Below are positions 42,407 to 51,373 of a stretch of 64,000 nucleotides of DNA, one piece after another (position 1 is the first letter of the stretch; each line of letters opens with the position of its first letter). The notes beneath the pieces were generated by a model. It worked only from the letters and a program-made list of their open reading frames with translations. It made no database searches and was not told where the DNA came from. Both the position numbers and the translations under genes were made by a program. Where the stretch lies: contig CABSCP010000025.1 of NCBI GenBank assembly GCA_902476265.1, forward strand, positions 1-64,000, written 5' to 3'. This DNA comes from an uncultured Lachnospiraceae bacterium (GTDB taxonomy: Bacteria; Bacillota; Clostridia; Lachnospirales; Lachnospiraceae).

Positions 42407-44506
42407 ATGGGACAGTTTTATCATATAGAAGAAAACGGAATCCATCTGGTTTTTCTGGTTTCCGAAAAGAAAGAGGTCTTTTTTCTGCACTGTCAGAAGA
42501 GCGCTTTTAAGGAAACTGATATTGCGGAGAAAGAATGGGAAGGGTATCGTCTGGTGGAGGTACAGGCTGCCGGAGAAGACCAGGACGACCATCACGGCGC
42601 AAAGTATACGGGAACGCTGCCGGGACGGCGGCTTGTATGGGAACAGTTTTTGGATGAGAGGACCGAAATGGGCCGTCTCATCACGGTTGTGCAGAAGGAC
42701 CCGGTGAGCGGGCTTTGTGTAAAGAGCTGCTTTTTGTTCCGGGCTTTTGCAGCGGTGGTGGAAAGCTGGACCGTGGTGGAAAACAGAGGGACGAAAGAGA
42801 GCGGGCTCACCTATGTCTCCAGTTTTTGCTTAAACGGGCTGACCAAATCGGCAGGAGTGCCCTGGGACCGGGCGGCAGAGCTTTCCGTTCCCTCCAACAG
42901 CTGGTATGGGGAATTTCAGTGGAAAACCAACACGCTGCCCCAGCTTGGCATGTACAAGGTGTTTCATTATTCCACAAAGCGCCTGAGCTATTCCTCTACG
43001 GGCACATGGAACTCCCACGAATATCTGCCCATGGGCTATGTGGCCGACAGGGTGACGGGAGAGGGCTGGTATTTTTCCATCATCCATAACGGTTCCTGGC
43101 ACTGGGAAATCGGGGACAGCAGGGACCAGCTTTACCTGCAGCTTTCCGGCCCCACAGAGACGGAAAACCACTGGTATCGTAACCTTTGTCCCGGGGAAAG
43201 CTTTGAAAGCGTGCATGCTGCCGTCGCTGTGACTACGGAAGGGTTTGAGGATGCGGTGGCCCAGATGACGATGTGGAGGCGGGCGGTCCGCCGGAAAAAT
43301 GCGGACAATGAAAAGCTTCCCATCATTTTTAACGATTTTATGAATTGCCTGGGCGGTGATCCCAGGGAAGAAAAGGAATATCCGCTGATCGATGCAGCGG
43401 CGGAAATCGGCTGTGAATATTTCACCATCGACGCGGGCTGGTATGCCCAGGGATCCTGGTGGTCCAGAGTGGGGGAATGGGAACCGGCAAAGGACCGCTG
43501 GCCCAACGGAATCGAGAAGGTGCTTTCCTATATCCGCAAGAAAGGGATGATTCCGGGGCTGTGGCTGGAGATTGAGGTCATGGGCATCCATTGTCCCATT
43601 GCAGATCAACTGCCGGACGACTGGTTCTTTATGCGCCACGGGAAGCGGGTCATCGATCACGGGAGATATCAGCTGGATTTCCGCAATCCTGCTGTGCGCG
43701 AGTTTGCCGACGGGGTGATCCGGCGTCTGGTGGAAGAATACGGAGCGGGCTACATAAAGATGGATTATAACATCAATGCCGGAATCGGCACCCAGAGAGC
43801 GGCGGACAGCGCCGGGGACGGCCTCCTTTCCCATAACAGGGCCTACCTGGAATGGCTGGATCATATTTTTGAGACATATCCGGATCTGATCATCGAAAAC
43901 TGCGGCAGCGGCGGTATGCGCATCAATGATGCCCTGCTTTCCCGGCACAGTATTCAGTCCTCCAGCGACCAGACGGAATATATCGCCTATGCGGCGATTT
44001 CGGCGGCGGCCCCTGCGGCGGTGACGCCGGAACAAAATGCCGTCTGGTCCTACCCGCTGTTTGACGCCGACTTAGAGCAGACCGCGTTTAACATGGTCAA
44101 CGCCATGACCATGCGCATTCACCAGAGCGGACATCTGGCCCGCCTTTCTACGGAAAACAAGGCATTGATCAAAGAGGCGCTGGATTATTATAAGGGATAC
44201 CGTCATCTGATCGGCAGTTCCTTCCCGTTCTGGCCGTTTGGAATGCCTGCATTTGACGACCGGCGGTTTGCGCTGGGTTTTTATAACGAAGAATGTGCCC
44301 ACCTGGCGCTGTGGCGGGTGGAGGAGGAAGGGGACTGTGTCACAATCCCGTTAGACGGCTGCAAGAGAAAAATCCGTGAAGTGCGGCTTGTTTATCCCAA
44401 AAACCTGCCCTGCAGCTGGGAGTACCGGAAAGAAGAGAACTGTCTGGCAGTGTGCCAGCCTGCAAGAAGCGCGCGGCTGTTTCAATTGATTTATGAACAG
44501 GAGTGA
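42407..44506 (+). CDS. GH36 alpha-galactosidase-like enzyme
   Basis: This 699-residue cytoplasmic enzyme has a beta-sandwich N-terminus and a TIM barrel. The predicted nucleophile is Asp453 in YIKMDYN and the acid/base is Asp521 in SSSDQTEY. ENCGSGGMRIND and YFTIDAGWYA are typical GH36 segments. Related proteins also include alpha-N-acetylgalactosaminidases, so the leaving sugar needs testing. It ends 4 bp before the sulfatase start. Confidence 0.88.
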   Translation: MGQFYHIEENGIHLVFLVSEKKEVFFLHCQKSAFKETDIAEKEWEGYRLVEVQAAGEDQDDHHGAKYTGTLPGRRLVWEQFLDERTEMGRLITVVQKDPVSGLCVKSCFLFRAFAAVVESWTVVENRGTKESGLTYVSSFCLNGLTKSAGVPWDRAAELSVPSNSWYGEFQWKTNTLPQLGMYKVFHYSTKRLSYSSTGTWNSHEYLPMGYVADRVTGEGWYFSIIHNGSWHWEIGDSRDQLYLQLSGPTETENHWYRNLCPGESFESVHAAVAVTTEGFEDAVAQMTMWRRAVRRKNADNEKLPIIFNDFMNCLGGDPREEKEYPLIDAAAEIGCEYFTIDAGWYAQGSWWSRVGEWEPAKDRWPNGIEKVLSYIRKKGMIPGLWLEIEVMGIHCPIADQLPDDWFFMRHGKRVIDHGRYQLDFRNPAVREFADGVIRRLVEEYGAGYIKMDYNINAGIGTQRAADSAGDGLLSHNRAYLEWLDHIFETYPDLIIENCGSGGMRINDALLSRHSIQSSSDQTEYIAYAAISAAAPAAVTPEQNAVWSYPLFDADLEQTAFNMVNAMTMRIHQSGHLARLSTENKALIKEALDYYKGYRHLIGSSFPFWPFGMPAFDDRRFALGFYNEECAHLALWRVEEEGDCVTIPLDGCKRKIREVRLVYPKNLPCSWEYRKEENCLAVCQPARSARLFQLIYEQE

Positions 44507-44510
44507 CAAC

Positions 44511-45980
44511 ATGAGCAATGTGATCATCGTCACCACAGACCAGCAGCGGTTTGATACCCTGGGCTGCAACGGAAATTCTTTTATTCATACGCCGAATCTG
44601 GACCGCCTTGCGGCGGCAGGGGCCAGGTTTGAGCGGGCATACTGCACCAATCCGGTGTGCACCCCTTCCCGGGTTTCCCTCATGACCGGACAACTGCCTT
44701 CCCGGCACGGTTCCTATAATATCGGCACCGTCGCAGCGGATACCGGCTCCTTTTTGAGCACCCTGCTCACGAAAGAAGGCTATCGCACACACCAGCTGGG
44801 AAAGGCCCATTTTTATCCCTGGGATGTCTCCTCCCCGGAAACACAAAAAACGGAAGGGCAAACCCCTTTTACCGGATTTGCAGGTTTTGAAACGGCGGAA
44901 CTTTCCGTAGGGCATTCCAGCTGGGGCGTAAACGCCCACTATGAAGCGTGGCTGGCCGAAAAGGGGATTCGAAAAGGATGCCGAATGCCCCAGCTGCAGA
45001 CAGAGTGGCTTTTTCCGGAGGGAAAGGATGCCTACCAGACCGGAGACTGGGGGATGCCCAAAAAATACCACAGCGGAGCCTGGATCCTGGACCGGACAGA
45101 AGCGTTTTTACAGGAAAGAAAGAAGGACCGTCCCTTTTATTTAAACATCGGGTTTCAGGATCCGCATCATCCGCTGGTGCTGCCAAAGGAACAGGAGAAA
45201 ATTCCGGAGGATGCGATCCCTCTGCCTCAGGGGACTTTTGATGAAAGGGTGGGACAGCTGACCGCCCTGTGGAACGGAAAAATCGAAGAAGAGTACGGCG
45301 GCAGATTCGGCATTGCCGGGAATCAGGATACGGTCTGGCGGGACACGGACACAGCGGTCATACGGAAAGTGCGCAGCTATTATTATTCCATGGTGGAATT
45401 GTTTGACAGCCAGATCGGGGCCCTGCTTTCCCTGCTGCAAAAATATCAGGTACTGGAGGATACGCTTCTGATCATCACCAGCGACCATGGGGACATGCTG
45501 TTTGACCATGGACTGGGAGAAAAGGGGCCCATGGCCTTTGAAGAGGTGCTCAGGGTGCCGCTAATGATACATTTTCCGAAAAAAATTTCTCCCTGTGTGG
45601 TGACCGAACCGGTTTCCCTCGCCGACCTGTATCCCACCGTACTGGACTATCTGGACATTCCGCTAAAAACGTGCTGTGACGGGATCTCTTTGCGGTCGGT
45701 ACTGGAAGGCAGACCCTCCGGGCGGAAAGGGGTGATCGCCGAGTTTAAGGAGGAAAAAGATGCCGTCCGCTGGCGCTGTTTCATCACCCGGGAATGGAAG
45801 CTGGTGGAATATATGGGGGAGCCGTTCGGGGAACTGTACCATTTAAAAGAAGACGGAAAAGAAAAGAGGAACCTTTGGTTTTACCCGGAATATCTCCCTG
45901 TAAAATACGGACTGCTCCGGCAGATGACGGAGGAAAGGGACCGCCATGACTTTCTGGCGGAAAGACCCTGCAGATGTTAA
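44511..45980 (+). CDS. Sulfatase, cysteine type, cytoplasmic
   Basis: This 489-residue enzyme has VIIVTTDQQRFDTLGC with the metal aspartate, the formylglycine motif C-T-P-S-R starting at Cys50, and IITSDHGDMLFDHG. No signal peptide is present. It is only distantly related to the sulfatase at 11335. Embedded between an alpha-galactosidase and a GH13 enzyme, it implies that the imported sugar carries sulfate, as in sulfated host glycans. A maturation enzyme is not encoded in the window. Confidence 0.88.
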   Translation: MSNVIIVTTDQQRFDTLGCNGNSFIHTPNLDRLAAAGARFERAYCTNPVCTPSRVSLMTGQLPSRHGSYNIGTVAADTGSFLSTLLTKEGYRTHQLGKAHFYPWDVSSPETQKTEGQTPFTGFAGFETAELSVGHSSWGVNAHYEAWLAEKGIRKGCRMPQLQTEWLFPEGKDAYQTGDWGMPKKYHSGAWILDRTEAFLQERKKDRPFYLNIGFQDPHHPLVLPKEQEKIPEDAIPLPQGTFDERVGQLTALWNGKIEEEYGGRFGIAGNQDTVWRDTDTAVIRKVRSYYYSMVELFDSQIGALLSLLQKYQVLEDTLLIITSDHGDMLFDHGLGEKGPMAFEEVLRVPLMIHFPKKISPCVVTEPVSLADLYPTVLDYLDIPLKTCCDGISLRSVLEGRPSGRKGVIAEFKEEKDAVRWRCFITREWKLVEYMGEPFGELYHLKEDGKEKRNLWFYPEYLPVKYGLLRQMTEERDRHDFLAERPCRC

Positions 45981-46033
45981 AAAGGTTCCGACAGACAGGC
46001 AGACCCATCGGGAGAGGAAGAAAGGAGATCCAT

Positions 46034-47467
46034 ATGAAAAATAAAATAATGCTGATTACCTATGCCGACAGCTTCGGAAAAAATTTAAAGGAATTGCGTC
46101 AGGTGCTGGATACGCATTTTGCCAGAGAAATCGGTTCCGTTCACATTCTGCCCTTTTTCCCAAGCTCCGGCGACCGGGGTTTTGCTCCCCTGACCTACGA
46201 GGAAGTGGACCCGGCTTTTGGAGATTGGGACGATGTGGCAGATCTGGCGCAGCGCTACGAACTGATGTTTGATTTCATGATCAATCATCTGTCCAGACGT
46301 TCTCCCCAGTTTCTGGACTTTGTGGAGAAGCATGAAGCATCTGCCTATAAGGACATGTTCATCCGTTTTCAGGACTTCTGGCAGGGAGGGGCGCCCACTC
46401 AGGAGCAAATCGATCTGCTCAATAAAAGAAAGAATCATGCCCCCTGTGAAAGAATTAAATTTGCGGACGGGACAGAGGAAGAGATCTGGTGCACCTTCAG
46501 CGAAGAACAGATGGATCTGAATCTGGAGAACAAAATCACCTGGGATTTCGTGGAACAGTCCCTGAACAGCCTGATGGACCGCGGCGCGTCCATGGTCCGC
46601 CTGGACGCCTTTGCCTTCGCAACAAAGAAGCTGAATACTTCCTGTTTTTTTGTGGAGCCGGAGATGTGGGAATGTATGGAGCGGGTGGCAGGCGTGCTTG
46701 CAAAACGTGGGGTGCCCATGCTGCCGGAAATCCATGACCATTATACCATTCAGCAGAAAATTGCGGACCACGGTTATCCGGTGTACGATTTTGCGCTCCC
46801 TGTGCTGGTGCTGCATACGCTGTATACCGGCAGCAGTAAGCGGTTAAAACACTGGTTTTCCATCTGTCCGAAGGATGCTTATACCACGCTGGATACCCAT
46901 GACGGCATCGGTACGGTGGATGTGGAAGATCTGCTGACGGAAGAAGAACTGCAGAACGTGATTGACCGGACAGCGCAGTGTGGGGCCAATTTCAAAATGG
47001 ACTTTTCCGCAAAGGCGAAGGAGAAACCGGTGGTATACCAGATCAACTGCACCTATTACTCCGCGCTTTCGGAAAATGACAGCGCCTATCTTCTGGCCCG
47101 GGCCATCCAGTTCTTTGCCCCCGGCGTGCCGCAGGTTTATTATATGGGTCTGCTGGCGGGGGAAAACGACTACGAGCTGATGAAGCGCACGGATTTCCCC
47201 AGAAATATCAGCCGTCATAATTATACCGTGGAAGAAATAGAAGAGCAGGTGAAAAAACCTGTGGTACAAAAGCTTTGCAGGCTCATGCGCCTGCGCAATG
47301 AATATGCGGCTTTTGACGGTGAGACGGTGGTTTCCGATCTGCCGGATGAGCTTTTGGAAATCACCAGGGAGAGCAACGGCTGTAAGGCTGTGCTCCATGC
47401 GGATTTAAAGACCTTCCGGTTTTCTGTCCGCTGTACGGATGAATCTTACAATTATGAGTCTGAGTAA
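46034..47467 (+). CDS. GH13 subfamily 18 sucrose-phosphorylase-like enzyme
   Basis: This 477-residue protein has the predicted nucleophile Asp191 in MVRLDAFAFA, acid/base Glu232 in LPEIHDHY and stabiliser Asp290 in TLDTHDGIG. These positions closely match those known for Bifidobacterium sucrose phosphorylase. The N-terminus ITYADSFGKNLKELRQVLD also fits. Subfamily members phosphorolyse sucrose, sucrose 6-phosphate or glucosylglycerate, and the substrate here is open. ATG 46034 follows AAAGGAG. It ends 13 bp before the fourth GH38 gene. Confidence 0.86.
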   Translation: MKNKIMLITYADSFGKNLKELRQVLDTHFAREIGSVHILPFFPSSGDRGFAPLTYEEVDPAFGDWDDVADLAQRYELMFDFMINHLSRRSPQFLDFVEKHEASAYKDMFIRFQDFWQGGAPTQEQIDLLNKRKNHAPCERIKFADGTEEEIWCTFSEEQMDLNLENKITWDFVEQSLNSLMDRGASMVRLDAFAFATKKLNTSCFFVEPEMWECMERVAGVLAKRGVPMLPEIHDHYTIQQKIADHGYPVYDFALPVLVLHTLYTGSSKRLKHWFSICPKDAYTTLDTHDGIGTVDVEDLLTEEELQNVIDRTAQCGANFKMDFSAKAKEKPVVYQINCTYYSALSENDSAYLLARAIQFFAPGVPQVYYMGLLAGENDYELMKRTDFPRNISRHNYTVEEIEEQVKKPVVQKLCRLMRLRNEYAAFDGETVVSDLPDELLEITRESNGCKAVLHADLKTFRFSVRCTDESYNYESE

Positions 47468-47480
47468 AGGAAGCAGAGAA

Positions 47481-49905
47481 ATGGAAAAAAAACAGTATTA
47501 TATGGTGGGATATACCCATATCGATCCGGTGTGGCTGTGGATGCGGGAGGAAGGAATGCAGGAAGTGAAATCTTCTTTTACCTCTGCCCTGGACCGGCTG
47601 GATGAATTTCCGGATTTTAAATTCACTCATACCAGCATCGCTTTTTTGGACTGGCTGAAAGAAAACTGCCCGAAACAGTATGCGCGGATCCGCAAACATG
47701 TGGAAGAGGGGCGCTGGGAGATCGCAGGCGGTATGTGGGTGGAGCCGGACTGCAACCTCATTTCCGGGGAGGCCATGATCCGGCATTTCCTTTACGGCAA
47801 AAAATTTGTCCGGGAAGAGTTTGGCAGAGAGGTGACGGAAGGATTTAATCCGGACAGTTTTGGCCATGGGGCCAACATGCCGGCCATTTTAAAGGGCTGC
47901 GGCATCCGCAGCTATGCCACCTCCAGGCCGGATCCTAAAACGGTACCGCTGCCGCCGGTCTTTCAATGGAAATCCCCGGACGGCAGCAGTGTGATGTGTG
48001 AGCGCACCGGCGGGGAATATATGGCCTGGACAAGGCCGGCCATTGAATTTAATATCAGTGAAAGCAGAGAACAGCTGGATCAAATCGGATATGACAAAAT
48101 GGCCGTGTTTTACGGCGTGGGCAATCACGGCGGCGGGCCTACCATAGAAAACATCCGTGCGGTCTGTGAGCTGAGGGAAGAGACGGAGGACGCAAAGCTG
48201 GATTTTGCCACCATGGGCGAGTTTTTTGACGCGGTAGAAGCGGAAAAACTGCCTGTTGTGACCGGGGAGCTGGGACGGATTTTTTACGGCTGCTACAGTT
48301 CCGACCGGGAAATCAAACAAAATAACAGAAGGGCGGAATGGACGCTGTTAAAAGCGGAAGCGGTTGCGGCCATGGCGGCCAATATGGGAGCAGACTCTTA
48401 TGTTCCTCCGGCCCAAAAGCTGGAAAAGGTCTGGAAGGAGGTGCTCTTTAACCAGTTTCACGATGTGCTGGCCGGAACCAGCATCGAACCAGCAAGAGAT
48501 GCCGCCTGCCGGGAAGTGGGCGGGGCGATTGCGAAAGCGGAGCCATATCATCCGGGACGGCCTGCAGGCGGTGGCAAACGCCGTCGATACCAGAGGAGAC
48601 GGCTTCCCGCTGGTACTGTTTAATCCCACGGGTGCGGATTTTTCCGGTGTTTTTGCGGCCAATGTATATGTGCCCAGAGCGGGAAAAAAGCTGATCCGCC
48701 TGCGGGATGAGAAGGGGGCGGAAATTCCCTATGCCGTTACGGAGTATCAAAACTGGGCGCCAGACAGCAGAAGAACCCTTTTATTTGAAACGAAAATTCC
48801 GGCATACGGTTATACCGTCTGCCGGATCATCCATGAGGGTCCCAATCAGGAAAATACGATGCCGGCCCTTCGGGCAGCGAAAACAGAACTGGACAACGGC
48901 ATCCTTAAAGTGACATTGGATGAAGAGACGGGCTGCCCGGCATCCATCCTGCGGGAAGGGAAGGAACTGCTTTTGGCCCCTGCGGCAGTCAAAGTATTTT
49001 ACGATGACCGGGGCGCCTGGGGAGAAAAAGTGTATGAGGAAAAGCTGCTGGGCGCATTTCATATGACAAAAAGCAGCGTTCTGGAAGAAAATTCCATGCG
49101 CTGTATTGTCCGGGTATTTCTGGAATGGGAGCGCTCCGAAATGCGCATTGATTATATTCTGGAAAAAGGCAGCGACGTGCTCAAAATGGAGATCCGCCTC
49201 CATAATATGGAAAAGCACAGACAAATCGACTTTTGCCTGCCGGTCAGGGCAGAAAAGCCTTCCGTTTTGACGGAGGCTTCGTTCCTGGCGGAAAATAAGA
49301 TCGACGGTATGGGGGAAAACAGAGAATATTATCAGCATCGGTTTGCGGATCTTTCGGATGAAAAGGGAAGCGGCGTCGCTGTGTTAAATGACAGCGTATA
49401 TGCCTGTATCCAGGCCGGAAACGAATACCGGCTGATCCTCTCCCGCAGCAGCGTCCATGCCCGCGGAAACGGAGGCCCTCTTGCGGAAGATCTGGATCAC
49501 TGTTTCATGGACCAGGGCGCCTGGGATTATCAGCTGCGGCTGATTCCCCATAATACGACCCTCCCCAAGAAACGACTGTTTGAAGAAGCGGATTTTCTGC
49601 ATATGCCTGTAGAGTATTTACAGGACAGCTGCCATACCGGGAATAAGTGGCTGGCAGCGGACAGTCTGCTTGCTTTTGAAAAGGAAAACGTGGCCGTCTC
49701 CTGCGTGAAACAGAGTCTGGAGTATCCTGAAGAGCTGGTGGTCAGAGCTTTTGAAACAGAAGGCAAGGAAGGCTCCCTCGGAATTTCCCATAAAAATAAG
49801 AAAATACGGATCGATTTTACGCCGTATGAGATCAAAACGCTTCGTCTGACAAAAAAGGGCTTTGTAGTATGCGACATGCTGGAGCGGACACAAAAAGAGG
49901 GATGA
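47481..49905 (+). pseudogene. GH38 alpha-mannosidase (fourth), frameshifted
   Basis: The 5' frame encodes HIDPVW (His13, Asp15), nucleophile Asp125 in NPDSFGHGANMP and FNQFHDVLAGT. It then leaves the family pattern near 48540. From about 48541 the next frame continues with the typical middle and C-terminal beta domains (LFNPTGADFSG; YEIKTLRLTKKGF) to 49905. Joining the frames by skipping one base near 48525-48545 gives about 807 residues, matching the 810 and 812 of the paralogues. So either one base is inserted in this strain, or this is a sequencing error or recoding. Without correction the product stops at 48623 and would lack the C-terminal half. Confidence 0.82.
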
Positions 49906-49907
49906 CC

Positions 49908-51359
49908 ATGGACACAAAAAAGCAGATGTTTACAAAAAAGTGTGCGCGTTTTAGCGCACACTCGCGCCGAGTGCGATCCGCCGGAGACTTTTGTACGATC
50001 GGAAACGAAGTTCCCGATCGTACAAAGAAAGCATTGCTGGGATTGGTGATTCCGCTGGTACTGGAGCAGATATTGGGGCTGACCGTGGGAATGGCGGATT
50101 CCGTCATGGTTTCCAGCGCCGGGGAGGCGGCAGTTTCCGGCGTATCTTTGGTGGATTCCATCAATATTCTTCTGATCAATCTTTTCTGCTGCCTGTCCAC
50201 CGGAGGAGCGGTGATGGCGGCCCACAGGCTGGGAGAAAAACGGGAGGATGCAGCGCAGAGAACCGCGGATCAGCTGTTAGTGTGCGTGACGGGGATCGCC
50301 TGCCTGGTCATGGTGTTTTCCCTGGCGGCAAACCGTTGGCTGTTACAGTCCGTTTTCGGAAATGTGGAAGCGGCGGTGATGAAAAATGCGGTCATTTATT
50401 TTTATCTTACGGCCCTTTCTTTCCCGTTCCTCGCCGTCTACAACGCCAGCGCAGCGTTGAGCCGGGCCATGGGCGATTCCAAAATCACCATGAAGATCTC
50501 GGTGCTGATGAACCTGGTGAATATTGCAGGCAACGCCCTTTTGATTCTGGTCTTTGGGATAGGCGTATACGGGGTGGCGCTTTCCACGCTTGCCTCCCGG
50601 GTGCTGGGAGCGTCGATCATGTACAAAATCATGCGAAACGAGAACCGGCAGCTTCATTACAGCCGCCGGATCGTCCTGCGCACAGACCGCAGTGTGCTTT
50701 CCGGCATCCTGAAGGTGGGCATTCCCACCGGTATGGACAGCTGTATTTTCCAGGTGGGGAAAATCCTGGTGCAGAGTCTGATCGCAGGGCTTGGCACCAC
50801 TGCCATTGCCGCCAACGCCATCGTGGGTGTGGTGGCGGGGGTTGCGGTCATCCCGGCCTCCGCCATGGGGGTGGCCATGATCACGGTGGTAGGCCAGGCG
50901 CTGGGTGCAGGAGAGGTGGAACAGGCCAAGACTTATGTGAAAAAACTGATGGGATATTCCTATTTGTTTATGGTTCTGTTAAATGGAGTGATCATCTTGT
51001 TTTCCGCACAAATAGCCGGGTTTTATCAGGTATCGGAGGAAACCATCCGGCTGGCGTCCAAAGTGATTATTTTCCATTCCCTCTGCGCCATGCTGTTGTG
51101 GCCCACAGCATTTTCCCTTCCCAATGCGCTGCGGGCGGCCATGGATGCCAACTATACGATGATCGTGTCCGTCGCCAGCATGTGGATTTGCAGAATCGGC
51201 TGCAGCTACCTGTTTGTAAAGGAACTGCACATGGGACTATTGGGCATCTGGGCGGCCATGGGCGTTGACTGGGTGGTTCGTTCCGCCTGCTTCATCCATC
51301 GCATAAAGAGCGGCAGGTGGTTAGGAAACGGGAATATGACAGAGCGCGCCGAAACATAA
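49908..51359 (+). CDS. MATE-family efflux transporter with in-frame repeat insertion
   Basis: This 483-residue polytopic protein exports small molecules with ion coupling. About twelve helices follow GLVIPLVLEQILGLTVGMAD. The start region is odd: codons for MFTKK (49926-49940) are followed by 30 codons (49941-50030) that form two hairpins, and only then by ALLGL. Known relatives read MFT-x-K directly into the first helix, so the 90 bp is an insertion that keeps the frame. Start 49908 is chosen because AGAGGG lies six bases upstream. It overlaps no gene but follows the GH38 stop by 2 bp. Confidence 0.82.
   Translation: MDTKKQMFTKKCARFSAHSRRVRSAGDFCTIGNEVPDRTKKALLGLVIPLVLEQILGLTVGMADSVMVSSAGEAAVSGVSLVDSINILLINLFCCLSTGGAVMAAHRLGEKREDAAQRTADQLLVCVTGIACLVMVFSLAANRWLLQSVFGNVEAAVMKNAVIYFYLTALSFPFLAVYNASAALSRAMGDSKITMKISVLMNLVNIAGNALLILVFGIGVYGVALSTLASRVLGASIMYKIMRNENRQLHYSRRIVLRTDRSVLSGILKVGIPTGMDSCIFQVGKILVQSLIAGLGTTAIAANAIVGVVAGVAVIPASAMGVAMITVVGQALGAGEVEQAKTYVKKLMGYSYLFMVLLNGVIILFSAQIAGFYQVSEETIRLASKVIIFHSLCAMLLWPTAFSLPNALRAAMDANYTMIVSVASMWICRIGCSYLFVKELHMGLLGIWAAMGVDWVVRSACFIHRIKSGRWLGNGNMTERAET
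49941..50030 (+). repeat. Palindromic repeat element, copy 3, inside the MATE coding region
   Basis: Two hairpins are visible: TGTGCGC/GCGCACA (49941-49947 with 49954-49960) and a perfect 13-bp stem (49990-50002 with 50014-50026) around the loop AAACGAAGTTC. Flanks ACAAAAAAG (49932-49940) and ACAAAGAAA (50022-50030) look like a short target duplication. The core matches copies 1 and 2, with paired base changes that keep the stem. It is translated as 30 residues with no stop. Confidence 0.8.
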
Positions 51360-51373
51360 AAAGGAGAAAAAAA

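Noticed and set aside
42830..44035. 401-codon minus-strand frame
   Set aside because: Antisense shadow of the GH36 alpha-galactosidase; no domain or start signals.
47481..49905. Two separate genes in the fourth GH38 region
   Set aside because: The two frames together cover one GH38 protein of normal length without overlap in homology, so one frameshifted gene is the better reading.
49991..51268. Long plus-strand frame of 425 codons
   Set aside because: It is a shifted reading of the MATE gene, with repetitive low-complexity Gly/Arg/His-rich translation and no family match.
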